Assembly: GCA_913049685.1 (NCBI GenBank)
Contig: CAJWZD010000008.1
Span: 1 to 64,000 of the forward strand
Direction of reading: 5' to 3'
DNA length: 64,000 bases
DNA from: an uncultured Fidelibacterota bacterium
GTDB taxonomy: Bacteria > Fidelibacterota > Marinisomatia > Marinisomatales > TCS55
The translations under genes were made by a program, and so were the position numbers. The notes beneath the pieces are model-generated. The model saw only the letters and a program-made list of their open reading frames with translations. It did not search any database and was not told the DNA's origin. How positions within the stretch are numbered: the stretch's first letter is position 1; the number at the start of each line of letters is the position of its first letter. Positions 25,990-34,791 of this stretch are shown piece by piece.

Positions 25990-26430
25990 ATGAAATATTT
26001 ATTATTAGTAGTATTCTCATTTACCTCAGGTATTTCACAGGAGGATAAACAAGAAATTCAACCTAATGCTATAGCAGTTTATTGGAAAACATTGGATTCT
26101 GATTCAAAAGAAATTTTTTTATTTTCCTATCTGACTCAAGTATATGACACTCATCAGAAAATGGTTAAAGATATGGGTTATGGAGATATCACATCCTGGT
26201 ATTATGACAATAAAGCTGAAATGGTATATGGTATATTTGATCAAGTCAATCAAATTGGTATGAAAGAATTTATTAGCTGGATCGATGAATATTACAGCCA
26301 CGAGGAGTTTGCTGGAAATAGTTTTGATGAGGCCATGTCGTTTGCTTTTCGTTTTCAACAGGCTGCTGGTGAGACCATGTGGGAAAAATACGAAAATCTT
26401 AAATTTGGGAAGATTAAGCCAAAAGATTAA
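25990..26430 (+). CDS. Small exported protein of unknown family
   Basis: 146 residues using the ATG at 25990, one base after the ispG stop; an upstream in-frame ATG at 25963 would overlap ispG by 26 bases and place charged residues before the signal. The N-terminus [16 protein letters not shown] is a signal peptide. The mature domain begins [20 protein letters not shown] and is aromatic and acidic, with [16 protein letters not shown] later. No known domain recognised. It resembles the gene at 63630, suggesting a small paralogous family. Confidence 0.7.
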   Translation: MKYLLLVVFSFTSGISQEDKQEIQPNAIAVYWKTLDSDSKEIFLFSYLTQVYDTHQKMVKDMGYGDITSWYYDNKAEMVYGIFDQVNQIGMKEFISWIDEYYSHEEFAGNSFDEAMSFAFRFQQAAGETMWEKYENLKFGKIKPKD

Positions 26431-26615
26431 TGTCAAAGTTTAATCCGAAATTCATCAATGAATGGTTAGAGATTAAGCGTGAGGGTGGTTACAAGCTTTT
26501 ATTTAAAAAAAAGGGATGGTACGTAATACTCTTTATAATTACTTATTATTTAATACGCGATTCATTACTTTACATTTTAATTCCCTATTTGATCTACAAA
26601 GGGTACTTTTCGTAA
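26430..26615 (+). CDS. Small single-pass membrane protein, unknown
   Basis: 61 residues, starting with a TAATG overlap on the previous stop, which favours translation. A charged N-terminus (KFINEWLEIKREGGYKLLFK) precedes one or two hydrophobic stretches from about residue 30 (WYVILFIITYYLIRDSLLYI). No family recognised. Confidence 0.55.
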   Translation: MSKFNPKFINEWLEIKREGGYKLLFKKKGWYVILFIITYYLIRDSLLYILIPYLIYKGYFS

Positions 26616-26616
26616 T

Positions 26617-28371
26617 CTATCTTATTAGCGTAACAGTTTTCCATTCTTGATTTATACCATCACTTATTTTGATAAAATATGTTCCTGAGGCAGTATCAAT
26701 GCCAATATTATTTTTTGAATCCCATTTGTAGTCATATCTTCCTGATAATAATCGACCATCATAAATATATCTAATTTCCCTACCGAGTAAATCAAAAATT
26801 GTAATGCTGATAAAAGTTTCTTTTAATGCTGTAACGGAGAATGAAATTTCATTTTTGAAAGGATTTGGATAAGGATTAGAAGTGGTAAATGAAATAGGAA
26901 GATTGGCGCCAGTACCTCTTTCACCGTCTTTAAAAGTCAGTCTAAAGCTTAGGTCTATATCACTTGTGTCATCAGAAACAACATTCAAGTGGATTGATCT
27001 AATATCGAAAGGATCGATATTGATCTTTTCATTTGATAGCACTAAAAAAGAATTATCGTTTTTTTCAAGAATAGCATTGAGCTTAAGATCTGAATTCGAT
27101 CCATTGATCTTTTTTAATTCAACTAAAACAGGGTCCTGTGAAATAACTGCAATATACTGTGATCCAAATCTGCTTAAGCGTGAAGACTCTATAAAACTCA
27201 CAGCTCCTGATTGAAAATTAAGCGTTTTATAGATCGCTGGTCCTTCAATAGGATATTGGTCAGCTTCTTCATATTTAAAATTTCCTGCTGAAGCCGCTGA
27301 AGACATAATTTTGTTAGCAACAGTCATGGAATTAAGAGCCTGCTTGAATGTATAGCCATTAGTCTTTAGGGCTTGATCGATGGCATAATGTGAGCCATCT
27401 TTTTTTCGACTATCAATTTGAACTGAATTTTCAAATATCCTTCTTAAGCTTTCATTTCCACCCATGTTTTGTTCTATATATTCGAAAAAAATATATGATC
27501 CATATGCGTGGGTGCCCTCTTCATCTAATGACCTATGGGGATATTTAAACCATTCTGGCATATATTGATAAACATCATTTATTTCATCAAATAATTCTTC
27601 TTCCATCCAAACTGCAGTAGCTTCAAGAAGCCATTGTTTCTCCCATCCATCATAGCCAAGTTGCACTGTATGAAAAAATTCGTGGGCTATGGTAGTTTGA
27701 ATATTTTGAAGTTCTGTGAGTTGATTAAAATTTGTATATCCATTGCGCATAGCCATATAGCTTGTTATTGCATTCTTTTCAGTGATATTTGGTGTTTTCT
27801 CATTGTCACCAGTGCCTTGGGCATATTGTTCGAACTGTACGTATCCGTAAAAATTTGAAGCTAATTGTTTAATATAAACATCGTATCTATCACTACCACC
27901 ATTATCATAGTCAGGCGAATAAAAACCATCACTAGGAGGTCTAACAAACCCCATTTCATCGTGAAGCATTTTTGATACATAATCAAAAACCTCAGCCAAT
28001 GACTCAATATAATCCGGAATGCCATTAGAATTAAGGTCAACTGGGCTGACTGCATTTCTACCAGAAATAGTATAGTGTATTCTAAAATATTTTACATCGT
28101 GATATTTATCTAAACCTAGACTCTCAGATCTTTTTGCTCCGCTACGGCTTACTAGCGATTGATTAAAATTAAATCCAATTTGCTCAAGTCTAGATTTGGT
28201 GTTTATATCGAGCTGATGACCGTTTCGTGCAATATCCAGTAGATACGAAGTAACTTGATTGCTTTCAATTGGTTGACCGTTAAAACCTTTAATTATTTCA
28301 ATTGCTGATTGCTGAATATCTTGGGTATGCACGTAAGATATCATCACTAAAAAGAATGTTAATTTTTTCAT
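26617..28371 (-). CDS. Secreted metalloprotease (MXAN_6640-like) with type IX sorting domain
   Basis: 584 residues with a signal peptide (LTFFLVMISYVHT). The zinc site is TIAHEFFHTVQLGY (HEFFH at 230-234) followed by WLLEATAVWMEEEL (E250 as likely third ligand), as in gluzincin-type secreted peptidases. VDLNSNGIPDYIE at 111-123 is a calcium-type loop. The last ~85 residues fit a C-terminal sorting domain (SFTTSNPYPNPF..., ...TIFDLLGREI..., ...LSGRYDYKWDSKN..., SGTYFIKISDG), as used by Bacteroidota type IX secretion. Outside-surface protein or peptide degradation is likely. Confidence 0.88.
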   Translation of the reverse strand: MKKLTFFLVMISYVHTQDIQQSAIEIIKGFNGQPIESNQVTSYLLDIARNGHQLDINTKSRLEQIGFNFNQSLVSRSGAKRSESLGLDKYHDVKYFRIHYTISGRNAVSPVDLNSNGIPDYIESLAEVFDYVSKMLHDEMGFVRPPSDGFYSPDYDNGGSDRYDVYIKQLASNFYGYVQFEQYAQGTGDNEKTPNITEKNAITSYMAMRNGYTNFNQLTELQNIQTTIAHEFFHTVQLGYDGWEKQWLLEATAVWMEEELFDEINDVYQYMPEWFKYPHRSLDEEGTHAYGSYIFFEYIEQNMGGNESLRRIFENSVQIDSRKKDGSHYAIDQALKTNGYTFKQALNSMTVANKIMSSAASAGNFKYEEADQYPIEGPAIYKTLNFQSGAVSFIESSRLSRFGSQYIAVISQDPVLVELKKINGSNSDLKLNAILEKNDNSFLVLSNEKINIDPFDIRSIHLNVVSDDTSDIDLSFRLTFKDGERGTGANLPISFTTSNPYPNPFKNEISFSVTALKETFISITIFDLLGREIRYIYDGRLLSGRYDYKWDSKNNIGIDTASGTYFIKISDGINQEWKTVTLIR

Positions 28372-28488
28372 TTATTTTTCAGAATCTTTAGATTTTGATC
28401 TTTTTCTATAAAAAAATCTGAAAAAAATACTCATCAATAAAATTCCTGCCACGTAAAATAAGGCGTAGTATGGTAGAAGATCTTTCAT
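28372..28488 (-). CDS. 38-residue membrane protein, unknown
   Basis: A short frame: MKDLLPYYALFYVAGILLMS followed by IFFRFFYRKRSKSKDSEK, then TAA that abuts the ATG of the metalloprotease. One membrane segment (about 6-26) and a basic C-tail. It lies 3 bases after the stop of the 172-residue gene, so it is part of the same minus-strand run, and it explains the gap that would otherwise be noncoding. No homologue known to me. Confidence 0.55.
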   Translation of the reverse strand: MKDLLPYYALFYVAGILLMSIFFRFFYRKRSKSKDSEK

Positions 28489-28491
28489 TAT

Positions 28492-29010
28492 TTAATTAAT
28501 GATAACATTCATTAATACGATTGCGGATATTACGGTAAATATGGTGTTATATTCTGATAATATCCTTTTTGCGACACTCCACTTTGTTTTTTTGTCAACT
28601 TCCTTTTTATCTATGAATGCTAAAGTTTGATCGATGGGATATCTTAAAGAAGCAGTCATTATGAAGTCAGAACCATGATAAAATTCAAATCCTTCAATTG
28701 AACTAATAGTTCTAATACCAATCTGCAAAGATTCATCGAGTTGAATTATTTCTAAATCTGTGATTCCTTCATCTAAATCTGATTTATTTAAAGTATCTGT
28801 ATTGCCAACTGTATTATATATAGTGATGTATGACCAAGAGGTAGAAGGATTATACCAACCTGTTATTTGTGATCTTTGAATTTTAATATCGGAAACAATG
28901 TTTATAGTCACACCGTTTTGCATTGTATTAATATTAATTCTCTCAATGTTTGATTTTTGAGCAACAACTATACTAAGCACAATAAGCACTCTTAAAACTA
29001 TTCTAACCAT
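28492..29010 (-). CDS. Exported protein with C-terminal membrane segment, unknown
   Basis: 172 residues. Signal peptide near 3-18 (RIVLRVLIVLSIVVAQ). The middle is strand-rich (INTMQNGVTINIVSD, SWSYITIYNT, LEIIQLDESLQIGIRTI) and vaguely like AMIN domains, but the match is weak. The C-terminus (TIFTVISAIVLMNVIIN) is hydrophobic and would anchor it. It overlaps the next upstream minus-strand gene by 8 bases and is followed by the 38-residue membrane protein. Confidence 0.6.
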   Translation of the reverse strand: MVRIVLRVLIVLSIVVAQKSNIERININTMQNGVTINIVSDIKIQRSQITGWYNPSTSWSYITIYNTVGNTDTLNKSDLDEGITDLEIIQLDESLQIGIRTISSIEGFEFYHGSDFIMTASLRYPIDQTLAFIDKKEVDKKTKWSVAKRILSEYNTIFTVISAIVLMNVIIN

Positions 29011-29305
29011 TTTCGTCTTTCATATATCTCTTAACACCTTTATAAAACCCTTCAGTTAACGCATCCATAACGGTATCACTTCTAATATTATTTATCATAG
29101 CAAGAACCATTATGGGATAAACTTCTTCTGGTAAAATCGGTTCAAGAGATTCAAAAGGATCTTCAATATCTAAAATTTGATCAATTGAAAGACCTTCTCC
29201 TAATTTTTTTTGAAGATAATCTTGGAGCATGAATATGTAGCTCCTAAACTCATCTTCATTAAATTTTACAATTGCATTTGTTGATGCTTTGATATTTTTT
29301 GGCAT
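29003..29305 (-). CDS. Hypothetical acidic cytoplasmic protein
   Basis: 100 residues using the ATG at 29305. The open frame continues upstream to 29455, but that longer version would overlap the divergent barrel gene and start with odd hydrophobic sequence; the 29305 start leaves about 95 bases for a divergent promoter. Helical and acidic: KFNEDEFRSYIFMLQDYL, DQILDIEDPFESLEPILPEE, SDTVMDALTEGFYKG. No domain recognised. It heads the minus-strand run that ends with the metalloprotease. Confidence 0.55.
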   Translation of the reverse strand: MPKNIKASTNAIVKFNEDEFRSYIFMLQDYLQKKLGEGLSIDQILDIEDPFESLEPILPEEVYPIMVLAMINNIRSDTVMDALTEGFYKGVKRYMKDENG

Positions 29306-29399
29306 AAGTAGGTAAAATTTAATTCGAAAACAGAGATGTTTGAAATGATGATTTAATGATTGAACACCATCAATTCTATTGGGTAATTTATTATTCATA

Positions 29400-30959
29400 A
29401 TGAGAAGATATTCAATTACAATTCTCATCATATTATTTGCAGCGATAAGTGGCAATAATATACGTGCTCAAATTAAAAACAATGGTGCAATTGGCTCAGT
29501 GACCATCGATGGTAAAATATGGAATCAGATCGCTATGCGCCCCTTGGTACCAATTGGTAAATTTGCTGTAGCCTTTGATTTGGTCATTTATTTTGATGCT
29601 GAGGGCAAGGTGCTTTCAGAAGGGTGGGACTTTTCCACTCCTTCTTCAATCAAAAATACTTTAATTGATAAAATATATTATATCAAGTACGGTAATCCTG
29701 GTGAGGTAACTTATGTAAGGATAGGTGCCCTTGACAGAGTGGACATAGGTTATGGTGTATTGGTAAATGGCTATTCAAATTCAATATTATACCCTCAAGA
29801 TCGAAAAGTTGGACTCACTATTGAAAAAAATAATCAAAATATCAAATTTAAAGCATTTATTAACGACCTAAAGGAAAATGCTGGTGTGTTTGGAGGAAGA
29901 ATTCAAACTAATGCTATTATGGGTATACCTTTTGGTGTCACTTTTGTTACCGATAGAAATCAATATTTAGGCTTAAAGGATAGTGATAATGATGGTCGCC
30001 CTAATATTGTTGACGATTTCCCTTACAATAAAAAATGGTGGCTTGATACAGATGGCGATGGTTTATCTGATTATGACCCCAATGAATGGGATGTTGATGG
30101 CGATGGAATAACGGATACCCTTGACAGTAGAATTCCTGGATATGTTGGAGATCCACTAGTTTTAGATGATACTATCTTAAAAAAAGATGAACCAATAAAT
30201 GTAAACAAAGATTCTGATCGAATTATGGCTATTGCTATTGATTTGGGCTATCCTTTGGTGAAAAATAAAAATTATTCGCTTACTATTTATTCTCAAGCTG
30301 CCCAAATGGTTGGCAGGGTTGAGAATCCAGAAACAAAAAAAATTGAAAATCTTGGTATTGGCATAATACCTTTTGGCATTACATCTCATTTTGGTTCGTT
30401 GAAGTTCAAATTTGAATATAGATTGATACCAAACGGTAGATTTGAATTTGATTATTGGAATCGTCTATATGAAATAGATAGAATAAGTTTTGCAAGAAAC
30501 AATTCCAACCAAATCCTTTTGCGAACAAAAGAATCCAGCCTAGGAAAATACGGAGAACAAACAGGTTACTTTTCAGGCGCCTCTATTGATCTAGGAGGAT
30601 TGCTTTTAGCAAATTTTTCTTACAATGACATGAGAGGCAACCTATGGTCAGTTAAGGATGGGCAATATATGGTAACAAATAATCAAACGTTCTTATCTTC
30701 ATTAAATTTAAAGAAAGGTTTTAGTAGGCTTACGCGTGCATCTGCATTCTACCAGCAAAGAAATGTCCCAAATCCGTTTAAGTTTGAATATTCAGAAAGC
30801 ACAATTATTGGATATAATTTAGGAATTTCTATGGGACAGGGATTGGTTTTAAATTATATTTTCAGACGTTCATTCCGGGATTACAATGCTAATGGTCGCA
30901 TTGATGGAGCAAACGAAACAATAGATATAACTTCTATAGAAACATCTTTTATATTTTGA
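29400..30959 (+). CDS. Outer-membrane beta-barrel protein with calcium-type (TSP3-like) repeats
   Basis: 519 residues from ATG 29400, which gives a clean signal peptide (RRYSITILIILFAAISGNNI). An earlier in-frame ATG at 29379 adds residues that break the signal. Around residues 193-248 come acidic Dx(D/N)xDG loops: DSDNDGRPNIVDD, DTDGDGLSDYDP, DVDGDGITDTLDS, the type-3 thrombospondin pattern that binds calcium. The rest is aromatic alternating strands with a C-terminal TSFIF, typical of outer-membrane barrels. Its ligand is unknown. Divergent from the unknown minus-strand run. Confidence 0.75.
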   Translation: MRRYSITILIILFAAISGNNIRAQIKNNGAIGSVTIDGKIWNQIAMRPLVPIGKFAVAFDLVIYFDAEGKVLSEGWDFSTPSSIKNTLIDKIYYIKYGNPGEVTYVRIGALDRVDIGYGVLVNGYSNSILYPQDRKVGLTIEKNNQNIKFKAFINDLKENAGVFGGRIQTNAIMGIPFGVTFVTDRNQYLGLKDSDNDGRPNIVDDFPYNKKWWLDTDGDGLSDYDPNEWDVDGDGITDTLDSRIPGYVGDPLVLDDTILKKDEPINVNKDSDRIMAIAIDLGYPLVKNKNYSLTIYSQAAQMVGRVENPETKKIENLGIGIIPFGITSHFGSLKFKFEYRLIPNGRFEFDYWNRLYEIDRISFARNNSNQILLRTKESSLGKYGEQTGYFSGASIDLGGLLLANFSYNDMRGNLWSVKDGQYMVTNNQTFLSSLNLKKGFSRLTRASAFYQQRNVPNPFKFEYSESTIIGYNLGISMGQGLVLNYIFRRSFRDYNANGRIDGANETIDITSIETSFIF

Positions 30960-30963
30960 TTAT

Positions 30964-33558
30964 ATGGATAGCAATAAAATACGAAATGCATTTATAGATT
31001 TTTTTAAGGAAAAAAATCATAGATTTGTTCGGAGTTCACCCGTGGTGCCGATTGATGACCCTACGCTACTTTTTACAAATGCAGGAATGAATCAATTCAA
31101 ATCAATTTTTCTTGAAGAAAAACAGCCAGAATTTCTTCGCGCCGTAAACAGTCAAAAATGCATAAGGGTGAGCGGTAAGCATAATGATCTCGAAGAAGTT
31201 GGCGTTGATACTTTTCATCATACATTTTTTGAAATGTTAGGCAATTGGTCATTTGGTGATTATTACAAACCAGAGGCTATACAATGGTCTTGGGAGCTTT
31301 TTACTGAAGTATGGGGTTTAGACAAAAATCGTTTGTGGGTGTCTGTTTTTCATGAAGATGAGGAGACATTTAAATTATGGCCTAAGATCACAGATATTTC
31401 ACCTGATCGCGTTCTAAAATTTGACAAGAAGGATAATTTTTGGGAAATGGGCGATACTGGACCTTGCGGACCCTGTTCTGAAATTCATTATTTTATTGGG
31501 GATGACATCAATGCGCAAACCCCAAAGGGCGTTAATTCATCAGATCTATACTGGGAGTTATGGAATTTAGTATTTATCCAATACAATCGTCACAAAGATG
31601 GAAAATTGGAAGAGCTTAATTCAAAGCATGTTGATACGGGTGCAGGTTTTGAAAGAATTGTTTCCGTTATGCAGAAAAAAGATAATAATTATGCTACAGA
31701 CTTATTTACACCTCTTATTGACAGAATTGAAAAGATCTCTAACAAATCTTCAACAAAAAAACCGATACCCTTTCAAGTAATTTCAGATCATATTAGAATG
31801 CTATCTTTTGCAATAGCTGATGGAGCATTACCAAGTAACGAAGGAAGAGGCTATGTGTTGAGAAGAATTCTTCGCAGAGCAGCGAGATTTGGTAGATCAA
31901 TTAATATAAACGAGCCCTTCATCTATGATCTAGTTGATCCGTTATGTGATAAAATGGGAGAAATTTTTCCAGAGATCGTTGAAAAGAAATCTCATATTGA
32001 AAAAATAATCAAAGCTGAAGAATCATCATTCAATGAAACTCTTGATAGAGGCATTTTGCATTTTAGCAAAGTTATTGATGACATGTCTGGCAAAACTATT
32101 GCTGGAGCAGAGGCTTTTAAACTGTACGATACCTTTGGATTTCCTTTAGATTTAACTCAGGTAATGGCACGCGAAAAAGGTCTCTCTGTGGACTCAAAAG
32201 GTTTTGAAAAGGAAATGGCGCTCCAGAAAAAAAGGGCAAAATCTTCTGAGAAATTTAAATCTAAATCCACGGAAATTAACTGGACAGTTGTTAAGGATGT
32301 CAGCAACTCAAAATTTAAGGGCTATGAGACCACTTTTTTATCCACGGATATCGTTAAATATTCTTCAAATAAGAATGAGCACTATGTTGTTTTAAATCAA
32401 ACTCCATTTTATGCTGAATCTGGAGGGCAGGTAGCTGATACCGGTAGCATTATAGGAGACGAGATTAATTTAAAGGTGCAGAATGTACAGTTTGAAGGGG
32501 AGATGATTATTCATAAATGCACCGGTGATATAAATGGAAAAAATTTCTCTGTTAAATGTCAGGTTGATGAAAGCCGCAGACAAATGATAAGAAAAAACCA
32601 TACTGCAACCCACCTTATGCACAAAGCACTTAAAGTTGTTTTAGGCGACCATGTGCAGCAAGCAGGATCTTTGGTTCATCCTAATTATTTAAGATTTGAT
32701 ATCACTCATTTTGAAAAGATTACAAGTGATGAGATTAAAGAGGTAGAGCAGATAGTCAATAATGAGATTCTATCTAACAGTAAGCTAGATATTGCAATTC
32801 AATCCTTTGATGAGGCAAAGAAAGAAGGCGCTCTAGCAATGTTTGGTGAGAAATATGGAGACGAGGTTCGAGTAATTACAGTATCAAGTTTTTCTAAGGA
32901 ACTATGTGGAGGGACACATGTTGTGCGCACAGGTGATATTGGATTGTTTAAAATAACTGAAGAAGCTTCATTAGCATCTGGAGTTCGCAGATTAGTTGCT
33001 GTTACTGGCCCTAAAGCCGTTGAGCATGTACAGAAAAATTATGCTATACTTGATAGCATAAAGTCTCAACTTAACTGTAACGCTGAAAAAGCACCAGAAC
33101 ACTTAGACAGATTAGTAAAAGACAAAAAAGCATTAGAAAAAAAGATTAAACAGCAAAAAAAATCAAATTCAACAGCAAACCTTGATAGCATTGTCAAAGA
33201 TTCAACCACTCTAGGAGATTCTGAACTTCTAATCACAATGACCGATGTAAGCATTATGGATGAATTAAAAGATCTTGGAAACGCTATACTTAATAAAGTT
33301 GATAGCGGTGTTGCAGTTCTAGGCTCTATTGTTAATGATAAGCCTTCAATGGTAATTGTAGTTACAGATGATCTGATAAAAAAAGGTATAAAGGCAGGTG
33401 ACCTAGCTAAAGAGATTGGTGCTTCGATGGGTGGTGGAGGTGGAGGAAAACCCAATTTAGCTACAGCGGGCGGCAAAGATAAAAAATCTCTTGAGCTAGC
33501 TTTGAGTAACAGCAAAAAAATTCTTGAATCAAAAATTGAGGAAGCTGATGCAGTATAA
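30964..33558 (+). CDS. alaS: Alanyl-tRNA synthetase
   Basis: 864 residues, near the usual 870-880. Catalytic core opens NKIRNAFIDFFKEKNH and has TLLFTNAGMNQFKSIFL and NFWEMGDTGPCGPCSEIHY; editing-domain zinc ligands are HTATHL and CGGTHV; the C-terminal glycine-rich GGGGGGKPNLATAGG is typical. It charges tRNA-Ala. Its end overlaps the PPC-domain gene by 11 bases. Confidence 0.98.
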   Translation: MDSNKIRNAFIDFFKEKNHRFVRSSPVVPIDDPTLLFTNAGMNQFKSIFLEEKQPEFLRAVNSQKCIRVSGKHNDLEEVGVDTFHHTFFEMLGNWSFGDYYKPEAIQWSWELFTEVWGLDKNRLWVSVFHEDEETFKLWPKITDISPDRVLKFDKKDNFWEMGDTGPCGPCSEIHYFIGDDINAQTPKGVNSSDLYWELWNLVFIQYNRHKDGKLEELNSKHVDTGAGFERIVSVMQKKDNNYATDLFTPLIDRIEKISNKSSTKKPIPFQVISDHIRMLSFAIADGALPSNEGRGYVLRRILRRAARFGRSININEPFIYDLVDPLCDKMGEIFPEIVEKKSHIEKIIKAEESSFNETLDRGILHFSKVIDDMSGKTIAGAEAFKLYDTFGFPLDLTQVMAREKGLSVDSKGFEKEMALQKKRAKSSEKFKSKSTEINWTVVKDVSNSKFKGYETTFLSTDIVKYSSNKNEHYVVLNQTPFYAESGGQVADTGSIIGDEINLKVQNVQFEGEMIIHKCTGDINGKNFSVKCQVDESRRQMIRKNHTATHLMHKALKVVLGDHVQQAGSLVHPNYLRFDITHFEKITSDEIKEVEQIVNNEILSNSKLDIAIQSFDEAKKEGALAMFGEKYGDEVRVITVSSFSKELCGGTHVVRTGDIGLFKITEEASLASGVRRLVAVTGPKAVEHVQKNYAILDSIKSQLNCNAEKAPEHLDRLVKDKKALEKKIKQQKKSNSTANLDSIVKDSTTLGDSELLITMTDVSIMDELKDLGNAILNKVDSGVAVLGSIVNDKPSMVIVVTDDLIKKGIKAGDLAKEIGASMGGGGGGKPNLATAGGKDKKSLELALSNSKKILESKIEEADAV

Positions 33559-33973
33559 GCAAGATAAAGACACTTATTTGATTTCTTTAGATCAGCATGA
33601 ACCAATTATGAAGACATTGACAGAGTTTTGCATAGAAAAAAATATACAGAATGGTCAGTTGTCAGGAATAGGTGCTATAAAAGACATTGAGCTTGGTGCA
33701 TATATCCTAGAAGACAAGGAATATGTTAAAAAGATTTTTCCAGATACATGGGAATTGTCATCTCTCCAAGGAAATATTCTTTTGAAGGACGGTATTCCAT
33801 TTATCCACGCCCATATCACAATATCTGATCATCACTTTAATGCTAAAGGTGGACATTTATTTGAAGCTAATATTGCAGTAGCAGGAGAATTTATTATTCG
33901 AAAAATCAATTTACTAACAGAGAGACAATTTGATCCAAACATTGGTTTAGCCTGCATGTCTCTTAATATTTAA
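33548..33973 (+). CDS. PPC-domain (DUF296) protein
   Basis: 141 residues using the ATG at 33548 inside the alaS tail; the frame opens earlier (33524), but the extra eight residues lie wholly inside alaS. Signatures are LSGIGAIKDIELGAYI and PFIHAHITISDHHFNAKGGHLFEA, where the histidines form the metal site of bacterial PPC/DUF296 proteins. In plants the domain accompanies AT-hooks; bacterial stand-alone members have an unclear role, perhaps DNA or metabolite binding. Confidence 0.85.
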   Translation: MQYKQDKDTYLISLDQHEPIMKTLTEFCIEKNIQNGQLSGIGAIKDIELGAYILEDKEYVKKIFPDTWELSSLQGNILLKDGIPFIHAHITISDHHFNAKGGHLFEANIAVAGEFIIRKINLLTERQFDPNIGLACMSLNI

Positions 33974-33981
33974 GGGAAATT

Positions 33982-34365
33982 ATGAAAAAAATTATAAATG
34001 ATGCTCATGCTCCAAACCCAATAGGTTCATATAACCAAGGAGTAACTTCCAATGGTTTTCTTTTCACATCTGGACAAATTCCGATAGATCCTGATACGGG
34101 AAAAATAGTTGAAGGCGATTTTAAAACTAGAATTCGACAGGTATTTAAAAATATTGCAGCTATACTTGATCGAGCAGACTCAAATTTATCACATGTTGTA
34201 AAATTCACAGTATTTATTTTAGATATGTCACGCTATACTGAGATCAATGACGTTTTTAACGAATGGTTAGATGAAGAGACTGCTCCTGCAAGGTCTTTAG
34301 TTTCCGTTACGGAGCTACCAGGAGGAGCAGATATTGAAATTGAATGCATCGCCATAGTTAAATAA
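33982..34365 (+). CDS. RidA-family enamine/imine deaminase
   Basis: 127 residues, the standard size. LFTSGQIPIDPDTGKIV, then RIRQVFKNIAAILDRADS and the key APARSLVSVTELPGGADIEIE with the substrate Arg and Glu of RidA. It hydrolyses reactive enamine/imine intermediates produced by PLP dehydratases, which fits the threonine dehydratase-like gene at 17009 although they are 16 kb apart. An 8-base gap separates it from the PPC gene. Confidence 0.92.
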   Translation: MKKIINDAHAPNPIGSYNQGVTSNGFLFTSGQIPIDPDTGKIVEGDFKTRIRQVFKNIAAILDRADSNLSHVVKFTVFILDMSRYTEINDVFNEWLDEETAPARSLVSVTELPGGADIEIECIAIVK

Positions 34366-34791
34366 ATGTGCAGAAACTATTTTACGTATTTTTTATTGCT
34401 ATTTTCACTTATAGCGGGTCAAAATAGCAACCAAGATAGTTTAAAGCTAAAATCACCTAGTGTAGCAGCTCTAAGGGCTTTCACCTTCCCTGGCGGAGGA
34501 CAATTTTACAATAATCAACCCCTTAAAGGCTCTTTGTTGACTTCAGCTGGGATAGCATCTGTATATTTATATTACGATCATTCTAATAAATACAATAATT
34601 CTTCATCTTTAAGTTCGGTTGATAAAAAAAATTATCTCTTTAAAAGAAACCGGTATGGATGGTGGATTATCATTGTCTATATTTATGGCCTGCTGGATGC
34701 TATAGTGGAAGCGCATTTGCATCCATTTAGTTCAGTAATGAATGAAGATTTAGAAAAAAATAAAACGGAGTCAAAAAATACTAATGAGTAA
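34366..34791 (+). CDS. DUF5683 membrane protein
   Basis: 141 residues, starting right after the ridA stop (TAAATG). Signal-like N-terminus (YFTYFLLLFSLIAG), then AALRAFTFPGGGQFYNNQP, the DUF5683 signature, followed by membrane segments and GWWIIIVYIYGLLDAIVEAHL. Typical of FCB bacteria; function unknown. It overlaps the symporter gene by 8 bases. Confidence 0.85.
   Translation: MCRNYFTYFLLLFSLIAGQNSNQDSLKLKSPSVAALRAFTFPGGGQFYNNQPLKGSLLTSAGIASVYLYYDHSNKYNNSSSLSSVDKKNYLFKRNRYGWWIIIVYIYGLLDAIVEAHLHPFSSVMNEDLEKNKTESKNTNE

Noticed and set aside
29306-29455. Longer minus-strand start for the acidic unknown protein
   Set aside because: It would overlap the barrel gene's signal peptide and leaves no divergent promoter.
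33524-33547. Earlier ATG for the PPC-domain gene
   Set aside because: The extra eight codons lie wholly within alaS; the family normally begins near the ATG at 33548.
33066-33605. Minus-strand frame of 179 codons opposite the end of alaS
   Set aside because: Low-complexity Pro/Ser runs come from the reverse of AlaRS glycine and lysine codons; no start or domain support.
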